A stretch of 64,000 bases of DNA from Bacillota bacterium (GTDB taxonomy: Bacteria; Bacillota; Clostridia; Lachnospirales; Lachnospiraceae), in NCBI GenBank assembly GCA_023395555.1, contig JAEWYQ010000041.1:8827-72826 (forward strand), given 5' to 3'. The position numbers and the translations under genes are program-made. Below, in pieces: positions 18,458 through 26,269 of the stretch. The stretch's first letter is position 1, and the number at the start of each line of letters is the position of its first letter. Under the pieces are notes generated by a model, which was not told where the DNA came from, ran no database searches, and saw nothing but the letters and a program-made list of their open reading frames with translations.

Positions 18458-20794
18458 ATGAAGATTAAAGTGGATGCCGGTAAGCAGGGGGAGAGCCTGG
18501 GCGATCTGTTCGGTATCTTCTTCGAGGATCTGAATCATGCGGCGGACGGAGGTTTATACGCAGAGCTGGTTCAAAACAGATCCTTTGAGTTTGCCGAGGT
18601 GGATAACCTCAATTATCATGGGCTGACGGCCTGGGAGAAGATAGAGAAGGACGGAGAGGCCAGGCTGGTTCTGGAGACGGGGAATCCGGTGAGCAATAAG
18701 AATCCTCATTATCTGGCGGTGGATGTTCTGGTTCCCGGAAGGGATGTGGGAGTGCAGAATCTGGGCTTTAGCACAGGAATACCGCTCCTTCAGGGGAACA
18801 GCTATTATTTTACCTGCTATGCCAAGAGAGAGCAGGATATGGATCAGCCGGTTGTTATCTCCCTCCGAAGTGCGGACGGAGAGGTTTATGTAAAGCAGGA
18901 GATCTTTCCGGATCGGGAGTGGAAGAAATATGAGCTGGAAATTACTGCGCCCTGTACGGATCACAGCGGGCGGCTGGCACTTACGGTTCAGGGCAGGGGA
19001 AAGGTGTATTTTGATTTTGTATCGCTGTTCCCGAAGGATACCTTTAAAGGCAGGCGCAATGGCATGAGAAGGGATATTGCGGAAAAGCTGGCCCAGCTTA
19101 AGCCGAAGTTCATGCGCTTCCCCGGAGGGTGCCTGGTGCATGACGGTTCGCTGGATTCAGAGGTGAGGGATTCCCAGTACCGCTGGAAGAACACCATCGG
19201 CCCTCTGGAGGACAGGCCCGCAAGAAGAAATAATTGGGGTTATAATCAGACTCTTGGACTTGGGTTTTATGAATATTTTCAATTCTGTGAAGATATCGGG
19301 GCAAAGCCGGTTCCGGTACTGCCTGCAGGCTATGATCCCCATCACCACAGGGCCGCGCCCCTGGATGAGCTTCAGCCCTGGATTGAGGATGCTCTGGATC
19401 TGATTGAGTTTGCCAATGGGGACAGCTCCACCCCCTGGGGCAGGAAACGGATGGAGATGGGGCATGGGGCAGCTTTTGGACTGGAGTATATAGGGATTGG
19501 CAATGAAGAGGTGGGAGAAGCCTTCTTTGAACGGTATGCCATCATCCATAAAGCGGTGAAAGAGAGATACCCGGAGATTAAGATCATCAATACCAGCGGG
19601 CCCTTTGCTGCCGGAGGGGAATATGACAGGGGCTGGAAGTCCTCCAGGGAGAATGGTTCGGATCTGGTGGACGAGCACTATTATTGCGCGCCGGAATGGT
19701 TTCTGGCGAATCATCACCGGTATGACAGCTTTCTCAAGACTGATCCGAAGGTGTTCCTTGGAGAATATGCTTCCTGGGGCAATACTTATTATAATGCTTT
19801 GGTGGAAGCCTCCTATATGATCGGGCTGGAAAGGAATGCAGAAGCCGTGGCTCTGGCTTGCTATGCTCCGATGCTGTGCCATGCGGATTATGTCAATTGG
19901 AGGCCGGATCTGATCTGGTTTAATAACCATCAGGTATATGGGACGGCCAATTATTATGTACAGAAGCTGTTCATGCACCACCAGGGTGACCGGCTGCTGG
20001 AGATCCGCGGGGAGGATATGCCGGAGAATATTATGGCAGACAGGGAACCGGACAGGATAAGCGGAGACATCGTCCTGGCAGCGAACCAGTCTCATGTGGA
20101 GTACAGTGATATTCAGATCATCAATGAGGATACCGGCGAGATACAAAGCTTTGATGCCTGCTGTCTGAAGGAGAGCCAGACCCAGGCTCTGACCGGTATG
20201 AGCGGCGTGAATTACACGATTAAGCTGAAAGCCAGAGAAAAGGAAGGATATAAGGGATTCCGCATTTATTTCGGCTTAAAGGATGACAGGAATAAATATA
20301 CCTGGGAGCTGGGAGGATGGCAGAATCAGGATAGTATAATCACAGAGGATATCAATGGGAGGAATTCCTGTCTCAGCCAATATCTGCTCTCGGTGGAACG
20401 GGAGAGGGAATACCTTCTTGAATTAAAGATACAGGGACGCTGGATTCAGGCCTTTGTAGACGGAGTTGCCAGTCACCGGATTGAGAGCAAGCCGGTTGTC
20501 CTTGAGCCTATATACTATTCCGCCAGCATGGAGGAAGCGGGAGATATTATCATTAAAGCGGTCAATGTTTCAGACAGAGACCGGAAAGCCGAGATAGAAA
20601 TCGTCAATGCCAGTCCGGCAAGGGGCTCCGTCTGGTGCCTGGAAGGCCATGAGCTGGATGCCGTCAATGATTTTGACCGTCCTGAGGCGGTTCTCCCCAG
20701 GGAGAAGGAGCTGTCCTTGAAGGGTGAGAAATCCTTTGAATATGAATTTGCAAAGCATTCGGTAACGATTTTCAGGATATCCAACCGGGAATAA
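18458..20794 (+). CDS. GH51 alpha-L-arabinofuranosidase
   Basis: 778 residues, no signal peptide. N-terminal GDLFGIFFEDLNHAADGGLYAELVQNRSFEF, then a carbohydrate-binding jelly-roll-like segment (~90-180), (beta/alpha)8 barrel with MRFPGGCLV, acid/base Glu in YIGIGNEEVGEAFFERY (about residue 350), nucleophile Glu in VFLGEYASWG (about residue 435), and the C-terminal alpha-L-AF domain. A concanavalin-like segment (about 580-680, GFRIYFGLKDDRNKYTW) is inserted in the C-terminal part. It releases arabinose from arabinoxylan or arabinan fragments, here probably inside the cell. Cotranscribed with the DUF2264 gene. Confidence 0.92.
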   Translation: MKIKVDAGKQGESLGDLFGIFFEDLNHAADGGLYAELVQNRSFEFAEVDNLNYHGLTAWEKIEKDGEARLVLETGNPVSNKNPHYLAVDVLVPGRDVGVQNLGFSTGIPLLQGNSYYFTCYAKREQDMDQPVVISLRSADGEVYVKQEIFPDREWKKYELEITAPCTDHSGRLALTVQGRGKVYFDFVSLFPKDTFKGRRNGMRRDIAEKLAQLKPKFMRFPGGCLVHDGSLDSEVRDSQYRWKNTIGPLEDRPARRNNWGYNQTLGLGFYEYFQFCEDIGAKPVPVLPAGYDPHHHRAAPLDELQPWIEDALDLIEFANGDSSTPWGRKRMEMGHGAAFGLEYIGIGNEEVGEAFFERYAIIHKAVKERYPEIKIINTSGPFAAGGEYDRGWKSSRENGSDLVDEHYYCAPEWFLANHHRYDSFLKTDPKVFLGEYASWGNTYYNALVEASYMIGLERNAEAVALACYAPMLCHADYVNWRPDLIWFNNHQVYGTANYYVQKLFMHHQGDRLLEIRGEDMPENIMADREPDRISGDIVLAANQSHVEYSDIQIINEDTGEIQSFDACCLKESQTQALTGMSGVNYTIKLKAREKEGYKGFRIYFGLKDDRNKYTWELGGWQNQDSIITEDINGRNSCLSQYLLSVEREREYLLELKIQGRWIQAFVDGVASHRIESKPVVLEPIYYSASMEEAGDIIIKAVNVSDRDRKAEIEIVNASPARGSVWCLEGHELDAVNDFDRPEAVLPREKELSLKGEKSFEYEFAKHSVTIFRISNRE

Positions 20795-20897
20795 TGCCGA
20801 AGATGCGGTTTTAATCACGAGATCATAAGGAAGCGGAAAAGGTGCTGTCCCAGGGGTGGCCAGCCTGTGATATGAAAGCCGGAACAGGGTTTCCGAC

Positions 20898-20937
20898 AAA
20901 AAGCATCATGCCAGATATGGGGGCATGGTGCTTTTTT
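20898..20937 (+). terminator. Terminator after the GH51 gene
   Basis: A stem of about 15 bp (AAAAAGCATCATGCC with GGCATGGTGCTTTTT, one T-G pair) with a nine-base loop and a following T-run. The gap 20795-21071 holds this terminator and the MerR-type promoter, nothing else recognisable. Confidence 0.85.
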
Positions 20938-20978
20938 GCAGGGCAGTCAAATAAAGTAATTAAAAAGATAAAAATATC

Positions 20979-21009
20979 TTGTATGTGACGCAGCGTCATA
21001 TATTATAAT
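20979..21009 (+). promoter_or_regulatory. MerR-type promoter with operator in a 19-bp spacer
   Basis: TTGTAT and TATAAT are separated by 19 bp, the stretched spacing typical of promoters controlled by MerR proteins. The spacer contains the perfect palindrome TGACGCAGCGTCA (20986-20998). The next gene encodes a MerR regulator, which probably twists this promoter to activate its own operon. Confidence 0.8.
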
Positions 21010-21071
21010 GTTGACAGGAGTTATACAGTTGTAGGAAACAGAACGGATCAACGAAGGGGGGGAGCGGATCC

Positions 21072-21143
21072 ATGCCGGCATCTACAAGGCAGTTTTGTGC
21101 GGGATCAAGGCGGTTTTATGCGGTAAAAAGGGCATGGACATAA
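21072..21143 (+). CDS. Possible 23-codon leader peptide upstream of the MerR gene
   Basis: ATG 21072 follows a very strong purine-rich ribosome site (GGGGGGAGCGG) and gives 23 codons rich in Arg (MPASTRQFCAGSRR...), ending TAA at 21141-21143 inside the start region of merR. The strong site and the position suggest translational coupling to merR, but this could be chance. Confidence 0.3.
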   Translation: MPASTRQFCAGSRRFYAVKRAWT

Positions 21144-21946
21144 CGATGGGAAAATATAAAGCGATACCGGAAGGATATATGACGGTTGGCGAGGTTGCAA
21201 AGAAAATGGGGGTCAGCGTCCGCACCCTGCAGTATTATGACAAAGAAGATCTGCTTTCCCCTTCGTCAGAGAGCGAAGGCGGCCGCAGGCTTTATACAGA
21301 CAAGGATGTGATTAAACTCCATCAAATTCTGTCGCTGAAGCATCTGGGGTTTTCACTGGAGGACATAAAGAACCGTCTGATCTCGCTGGATACTCCTGCG
21401 GATGTTGCGGAAGCGCTTACGGAGCAGGCCGCCGCCATGCGGGAAAAGATAGAGGCCCTGTCAGAATCCCTGAAGGAGATAGAAGCATTGCAAGGGGAAG
21501 TGCTGCAGATGCAGGTGGTGGATTTCAAGAAATACGCGGATATTATCGTCAATCTGCAAATGAAAAATAAGTTCTACTGGCTCATCAAGCATCTCGATGA
21601 TAAGACTCTGGATCATTTCAGGAGCCGTTTCGATAAAGACAGCGCCATGGTAATCATGGACACTTTTATGCATCTTCTCGAGGAGGCCATGAGGCTTCAG
21701 GAGGAAGGGGTGCTGCCTGAAAGTGAGAAGGGGCAGAGCTTTGCCAGAGAGTTTTGGGAGATGATTATGGAATTTACGGGAGGAGATATGAATATACTGT
21801 CCCAGCTCATACAGATGGAAAGTTCCGGAGGCATGAACGATGAATGGAAACAAAAGCAAGTCATGGCCAACGCTTTTATTGAGCCGGCTTTAGGAGCCTA
21901 TTTCATGACATTGGATTATAATCCGCTGGGGGAGGGAGCAAAATGA
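21134..21946 (+). CDS. MerR-family transcriptional activator
   Basis: About 270 residues. N-terminal winged helix with YMTVGEVAKKMGVSVRTLQYYDKEDLL and GRRLYTDKDVIKLHQILSLKHLGFSLEDIKNRL, then a coiled-coil dimerisation helix (ALTEQAAAMREKIEALSESLKEIEALQGE). The C-terminal ~140 residues are an alpha-helical effector domain, possibly a TipA-like drug-binding domain. It shares four bases with the ABC ATPase gene (ATGA), so it regulates an exporter operon that includes itself. ATG 21134 and ATG 21146 are both plausible starts; a GTG at 21095 is less likely. Confidence 0.88.
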   Translation: MDITMGKYKAIPEGYMTVGEVAKKMGVSVRTLQYYDKEDLLSPSSESEGGRRLYTDKDVIKLHQILSLKHLGFSLEDIKNRLISLDTPADVAEALTEQAAAMREKIEALSESLKEIEALQGEVLQMQVVDFKKYADIIVNLQMKNKFYWLIKHLDDKTLDHFRSRFDKDSAMVIMDTFMHLLEEAMRLQEEGVLPESEKGQSFAREFWEMIMEFTGGDMNILSQLIQMESSGGMNDEWKQKQVMANAFIEPALGAYFMTLDYNPLGEGAK

Positions 21947-22758
21947 GTTACGCGATACAGATTGACGGACTGAAGAAAAGCTATGGAGATCATGCTGTGT
22001 TGAAAGGCTTGAGCTTCCATGTCAGGCAGGGGGAAATCTTTGCCTTGCTGGGTGTGAACGGCGCAGGCAAGACCACGGCCCTGGAATGCATCGAGGGCTT
22101 ACGAAAGTATGAGGGCGGCAGCATCGAGGTGAATGGCAGGATGGGAATCCAGCTGCAATCCTCATCCCTCCCGGCTCATATTAAGCCCATGGAAGCGGTG
22201 CGGTTATTTGCAAAATGGAATAAAACCAAAATAGATCATTCCATGCTTACCGCTCTTGGGATTGACCAGCTGGCCAAAAAAATATACATGGATATGTCCA
22301 CGGGGCAAAAGCGGCGTTTGCACCTTGCCCTCGCTTTAATCAGCAACCCGGACATTGTATTTCTTGACGAGCCGACGGCCGGGCTGGATGTGGAGGGCAG
22401 AATGTCGCTCCATGAACAGATCCGGGAATTGAAAGCCCAGGGAAAGACAATTGTTTTAGCCAGTCACGATATGGCGGAGGTGGAAAGCCTGTGTGACCGC
22501 ATTGCGATTTTGAATGAGGGAAGGATCGTCTTCTTGGGCACGGTTGCGGAGCTCACCTCAAAAATAAGCAAACGATATATCATTCACATCAAGACCGGGC
22601 AGGGGGATGAGACATTTGAAGCCGAAGACATTGGGGATACCATGCTGACAGTGCTGGAAGAGTTCAAGCAGCGGGGAATTGCCGTACAGGATATTAAAAT
22701 AGACAGGGGAACGCTGGAGCAGCATTTTATCGAGATGGCGAGGGGGAATGGCGAATGA
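21943..22758 (+). CDS. ABC transporter ATP-binding protein
   Basis: 271 residues. Walker A GVNGAGKTT, signature MSTGQKRR (in place of LSGGQ), Walker B IVFLDEPTAGLD, switch His in LASHDMAEVE. Single-domain ATPase of the DrrA/CcmA multidrug-antibiotic type, with a C-terminal extension of ~60 residues. Works with the permease encoded next (overlap of four bases). Confidence 0.93.
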   Translation: MSYAIQIDGLKKSYGDHAVLKGLSFHVRQGEIFALLGVNGAGKTTALECIEGLRKYEGGSIEVNGRMGIQLQSSSLPAHIKPMEAVRLFAKWNKTKIDHSMLTALGIDQLAKKIYMDMSTGQKRRLHLALALISNPDIVFLDEPTAGLDVEGRMSLHEQIRELKAQGKTIVLASHDMAEVESLCDRIAILNEGRIVFLGTVAELTSKISKRYIIHIKTGQGDETFEAEDIGDTMLTVLEEFKQRGIAVQDIKIDRGTLEQHFIEMARGNGE

Positions 22759-23471
22759 ATGCATTTTGGTACGGAGCGGTATTACAATGGAAGCTGGATA
22801 TACGGAGCAAAGCCCTGTTAATCACCTGTTATGTGGTTCCTCTTTTGTTCTTTGCTGTTATGGGGGGGATATTCACCTCTGTAAACCCCGAGGCAAAGGC
22901 TACGCTGATACAGTCCATGACGGTGCTGGGGGTATCTATGGGCGCGTTCATCGGCCTGCCGCCTTCTCTTACAGAGATATACGGAAGTGATATAAAGAAA
23001 GTGTATAAGGCCAACGGGGTGCCCTTGTATCTTGGTCTGGTTTCTATGTTTTTATCGGCCTTTGTCCATCTGTTGATTATGTGCGCCATAATATATATGG
23101 TTGCTCCCATTGCGTTCGGAGCGGCGTCACCGGCAAATCCGGCGTTGTATTTCGGTTCCCTGGCGGTTCTGATTGTGGCATCCTTAAGTATCGGGAGTGT
23201 TCTGGGGCTGTTGGTGAAAAACCAGGCAAAGCTCACCATGATTTCACAAATAATATTTCTGCCCTCTATGATGCTGTCGGGAATTATGTTTCCGGTTGAT
23301 TTACTCCCTGGGTTCTTTAAGGGTGTGGGGAGAATGATTCCAGCGACATGGGGGTATCAAATGATGATGGATGGCGGCTTTCATTTTGACAGCCTATGTC
23401 CTTTGGCAGTTATCTTCTTAGCGGCGGTTGTCCTGTGCAGTTTTTTGTTGAAGAAGCTGCAATCCGAATAG
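22755..23471 (+). CDS. ABC-2 type permease
   Basis: 238 residues with six predicted membrane helices; ends with the ABC-2 pattern LPSMMLSGIMFPVDLLPGFFKGVGRMIPATWGYQMMM. Partner of the preceding ATPase, probably a drug or toxic-lipid exporter induced through the MerR protein. After the stop, nested inverted repeats (GTAGGCTC...GAGCCTAC and TTTACAA...TTGTAAA, 23471-23527) may end the operon. Confidence 0.9.
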   Translation: MNAFWYGAVLQWKLDIRSKALLITCYVVPLLFFAVMGGIFTSVNPEAKATLIQSMTVLGVSMGAFIGLPPSLTEIYGSDIKKVYKANGVPLYLGLVSMFLSAFVHLLIMCAIIYMVAPIAFGAASPANPALYFGSLAVLIVASLSIGSVLGLLVKNQAKLTMISQIIFLPSMMLSGIMFPVDLLPGFFKGVGRMIPATWGYQMMMDGGFHFDSLCPLAVIFLAAVVLCSFLLKKLQSE

Positions 23472-23600
23472 TAGGCTCTTCGGCGTAAAATCTTGTTTAC
23501 AAAGAAATTGTAAAAATTGGAGCCTACACTTTCGGAAACTCTTTTTATACATGGTAAATGAGCTGTTTTTATTATAGGCTTTGAGCTGGAAAACATTGTG

Positions 23601-23969
23601 TTAATTTTGCATGTTTGCGTGCTTTTTTATGGCGGAAAAGGTCTCATCACTGATGTGATGCTCTATTTTACATGCATCTTCGGCGGCGGTCTTCTCGTTG
23701 ACTCCGAGGCGGATTAAAAAATCGGTCAGCAGGGTGTGCCGCTCATATATTTTGCTGGCGATTTTGTGACCCTCTTCCGTCAAAAAGAGGAGGCCTTCTG
23801 CATTTACAGTAATATATCCGGCATTCTTCAAAAGCCCCACAGCACGGCTGACACTGGGCTTGGAATATCCCATATATTCGCTGACATCGATGGAACGGAC
23901 TGCGCCGCTTTTTTTCGACAATATTAAAATGGTTTCAAGATACATTTCCCCGGATTCCTGTAAATGCAT
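23601..23969 (-). CDS. DtxR/MntR-family metal-dependent repressor
   Basis: 122 residues. N-terminal MHLQESGEMYLETILILSK and winged helix DVSEYMGYSKPSVSRAVGLLKNAGYI, then the dimer and metal domain with DFLIRLGVNEKTAAEDACKIEHHISDETF (metal ligands Glu/His in the helix EDACKIEHH). No SH3-like domain, so it is MntR-sized. It senses Mn2+ or Fe2+ and represses uptake or related genes. Start ATG 23969 has GAGGTG seven bases upstream; GTG 23984 is an alternative. A target could be the palindrome before the nrdI-like gene 1.2 kb away (inference). Confidence 0.9.
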   Translation of the reverse strand: MHLQESGEMYLETILILSKKSGAVRSIDVSEYMGYSKPSVSRAVGLLKNAGYITVNAEGLLFLTEEGHKIASKIYERHTLLTDFLIRLGVNEKTAAEDACKIEHHISDETFSAIKKHANMQN

Positions 23970-24234
23970 GAAAATACACCTCACTTTAATCGAATTGTAG
24001 TGAATCTAATTTGAAAATCTTTTTTGAACCGTCTTTGTTCCGCTTTTCCAGAATATTATTGGAATTTATTTTTTCCCTCTTCTATCACCGCGGCTGCTTT
24101 TACCGACGATCTTGATACTTTTCTATCAATACACATTTATAATACTATATATAAAAATTAAAAACAAGCTACTAATACCTTTATTCCTGCCAGTCCAATT
24201 CCAGCCATTCCGCTTCAAAATCTCCTCCGGTTTT

Positions 24235-25008
24235 TCAGTTCCATTTTATGAGGTAATCGTCCCTGCCTTGGACAATGACATAAATAGAGTCTTTGTCCCG
24301 ATAGCATTTATCCGTGATTTCCATGGCAGCAAATTCGGGAAAAACAGACCTCAATTTTTCTGTTAAGACGGAATCGTCAAGATCAAACGGACATGGCATC
24401 AACTCACCTGTTTTCATGTCAAAAGTACTGCCGTAAATACGGTGGTATCGCCCGCCGCCGACATACCAATCCGAAATATGCATTATGCTGAGCATTTCCT
24501 GGTCTGATAATATCACTTTGCTGTAGAGGATATGCTTCAAGGAATATCCAGGTTGCAGAATATAATCATCCTCGAAACGCTCTCTGTAATTATCAAGGGT
24601 TACAAGAAACTCATCCAGTGGGGTGCGGTTCTCCAGAAACTGTGCATTTATTGTTGGTATTTCGCTATCTATATTTTCACCGAACCATTCATTGCATGCC
24701 TGTTCAAAAAATGTGTTGATTTTTCGGGCAGCGTCCGAATCGCCGGAAACAATCGGCTTATCAAAATAGATATACGCCAATGTTCTCCCATCGCTGGTTA
24801 AAACCGACTTGTCGACCCGTTCAACGGTAACCTCGTAAAGAGAATCGGAAGCCTGGGCTGGACTGGGATTTTGTGCGGCGGCAGCGGTCGGGTTAAAATT
24901 TGCCATTTCCGGTGCAGCCGGCGTTGGTATTTGAGCCGGGTTGTTTGAGCTGCAGGCGGAAAGCAGCAACAACTGGAAACATAGGATTAATCGCATGAAA
25001 CCTTTCAT
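24235..25008 (-). CDS. Lipoprotein with DUF3298/RsiV-like domain
   Basis: 257 residues. Signal peptide with lipobox LSAC (Cys19), then a Pro/Ala-rich low-complexity linker (about 22-55), then a globular part with YEVTVERVDKSVLTSDGRTLAYIYFDKPIVSG and GYSLKHILYSKVILSDQEMLSIMHISDWYVGGGRYHRIYGSTFDMKTGEL, the pattern of DUF3298/DUF4163 extracytoplasmic domains (as in RsiV). No sigma factor is adjacent. Surface lipoprotein of unknown role. The flanking gaps 23985-24234 and 25009-25169 show no gene. Confidence 0.75.
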   Translation of the reverse strand: MKGFMRLILCFQLLLLSACSSNNPAQIPTPAAPEMANFNPTAAAAQNPSPAQASDSLYEVTVERVDKSVLTSDGRTLAYIYFDKPIVSGDSDAARKINTFFEQACNEWFGENIDSEIPTINAQFLENRTPLDEFLVTLDNYRERFEDDYILQPGYSLKHILYSKVILSDQEMLSIMHISDWYVGGGRYHRIYGSTFDMKTGELMPCPFDLDDSVLTEKLRSVFPEFAAMEITDKCYRDKDSIYVIVQGRDDYLIKWN

Positions 25009-25169
25009 GGTATGGCCTCACTCTTTCATTTACAGGATATAAATAATCTTCATTATCTCGCAGGATCTATTCGTATTACAATTATAGTCCGTGCAATGTA
25101 AAAGCACAAGTTTTGTATCGCCCCTCCAACCATTTTATTTTCAAATTTTATTTTCTACGCATTTATTGC

Positions 25170-25220
25170 TTGCATTTCACTTGCGTTTTATATATAATAT
25201 AGTAGTTAGCAAATGCTAAC
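25170..25220 (+). promoter_or_regulatory. Promoter with palindromic operator before the nrdI-like gene
   Basis: TTGCAT, 17 bp, TATAAT (25193-25198), then the palindrome GTTAGCAAATGCTAAC (25205-25220; 7-bp perfect arms, AA centre) over the expected transcription start. The shape and TTAG...CTAA ends resemble DtxR/IdeR-type metal-repressor boxes. Repression by the DtxR-type protein at 23.6 kb would fit. Confidence 0.7.
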
Positions 25221-25267
25221 CAATCTAATCTAAAACTATTTTTCAAGAGATATATGAGGGAGTTCAT

Positions 25268-25663
25268 ATGATAATTGTTTATGACAGTTTAACCGGTTTA
25301 GGAAAGGAATTCGCCGAGGCCTTGGGATATCCGGTGCAGCCGGTTGGGCAGGGTGTGAATGAGCCTTGCATTCTTGTTACCCGCAATGTCGGTCTGGGTA
25401 AAATCCCGGAGACCACCATCCGTTTTTTAGACCGGCACAGAGCCTATGTACTTGGTGTGGTGGTAAACGGAAGTAAAAAATTCGGCCCCTTCTACTGTAA
25501 AGCGGCAGACAAGATCAATAACCTTTATGAGATACCTGTTATAAGAAAGATCAGCGGATCAGGAAGCCAGGAGGATATCGAGTATGTGAGATGTTCTCTG
25601 AAGACATTTCAGCTTCCCGATGACAGGAGGAAGAGCGAATATGTTGGAACGGCACTTAATTGA
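25268..25663 (+). CDS. NrdI-like flavodoxin
   Basis: 131 residues, NrdI-sized. MIIVYDSLTGLGKEFAEALG is the flavodoxin phosphate-loop region, followed by VTRNVGLGKIPETTIRFLD and VLGVVVNGSKKFGPFYCKAADKI. NrdI is an FMN protein that supplies oxidant for assembly of the dimanganese centre of class Ib ribonucleotide reductase. No nrdE/nrdF lies nearby, so it may serve another redox job with the DUF3793 protein downstream, whose start overlaps it by 23 bases. A degraded copy of both genes lies at 37.5 kb. Confidence 0.75.
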   Translation: MIIVYDSLTGLGKEFAEALGYPVQPVGQGVNEPCILVTRNVGLGKIPETTIRFLDRHRAYVLGVVVNGSKKFGPFYCKAADKINNLYEIPVIRKISGSGSQEDIEYVRCSLKTFQLPDDRRKSEYVGTALN

Positions 25664-26192
25664 ACATTGCGCCCCCACCCTGGCCTCATTAAAAACAGCC
25701 AATCTGTTCAGCTTTCCCTATGCCGGGGAGATGGAAATGCATGAGAGTATAGCAGAATGGAATATGCAGCTTCGGGAGAAGGGGCTGGAGCTGATTGTAT
25801 TGCGCAGGCGCAATCATAGGGCACTTATCTATGCATGCCGGAAGTCAAAGCTGGAACAGGATCTGAAGAAGCCCGGAGTGGCTCATTTTCTGGCTTCTTA
25901 CGGCTACACCGGCACGGATACAGAATATGCACTGAACCGGCTGAAGGGGCGCTTGTCCGAGTCAGAGGATTTCCCCCATGAAATCGGAATCTTTCTCGGA
26001 TATCCCCTTGGTGATGTGATCGGCTTCATCCGGAATGCGGGACAGAACAGCAAATGCTGCGGATGCTGGAAGGTGTATTGCAATAAATGCGAGGCGGTCC
26101 GCATATTTGCAAAATTTAATAAATGCAGGGATGTGTATCTGCGCCTCTGGAAACAGGGAAGGTCCGTCCTGCAGCTTACGGTGGCAGCCTGA
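25641..26192 (+). CDS. DUF3793 family protein
   Basis: 183 residues, soluble. MLERHLIEHCAPTLASLKTANLFSF, HEIGIFLGYPLGDVIGFI and the Cys-rich end CCGCWKVYCNKCEAVRIFAKFNKC match DUF3793, a clostridial family often next to flavodoxins; the clustered cysteines suggest a metal or redox role, not proven. ATG 25641 follows AGGAGG; the frame is open to 25620 but the ribosome site fixes the start. Confidence 0.82.
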   Translation: MLERHLIEHCAPTLASLKTANLFSFPYAGEMEMHESIAEWNMQLREKGLELIVLRRRNHRALIYACRKSKLEQDLKKPGVAHFLASYGYTGTDTEYALNRLKGRLSESEDFPHEIGIFLGYPLGDVIGFIRNAGQNSKCCGCWKVYCNKCEAVRIFAKFNKCRDVYLRLWKQGRSVLQLTVAA

Positions 26193-26269
26193 TGGCTGCC
26201 TCTTATTTTTCCTCTCTGTTTCGGCTGTTCAGGAAAAATCTACAATAATCCGGCAATATTGCAATAAGA

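Noticed and set aside
19157-20146. Long minus-strand reading frame (329 codons) inside the GH51 gene
   Set aside because: Antisense to a clear enzyme with catalytic residues; low-complexity basic translation with no family motif.
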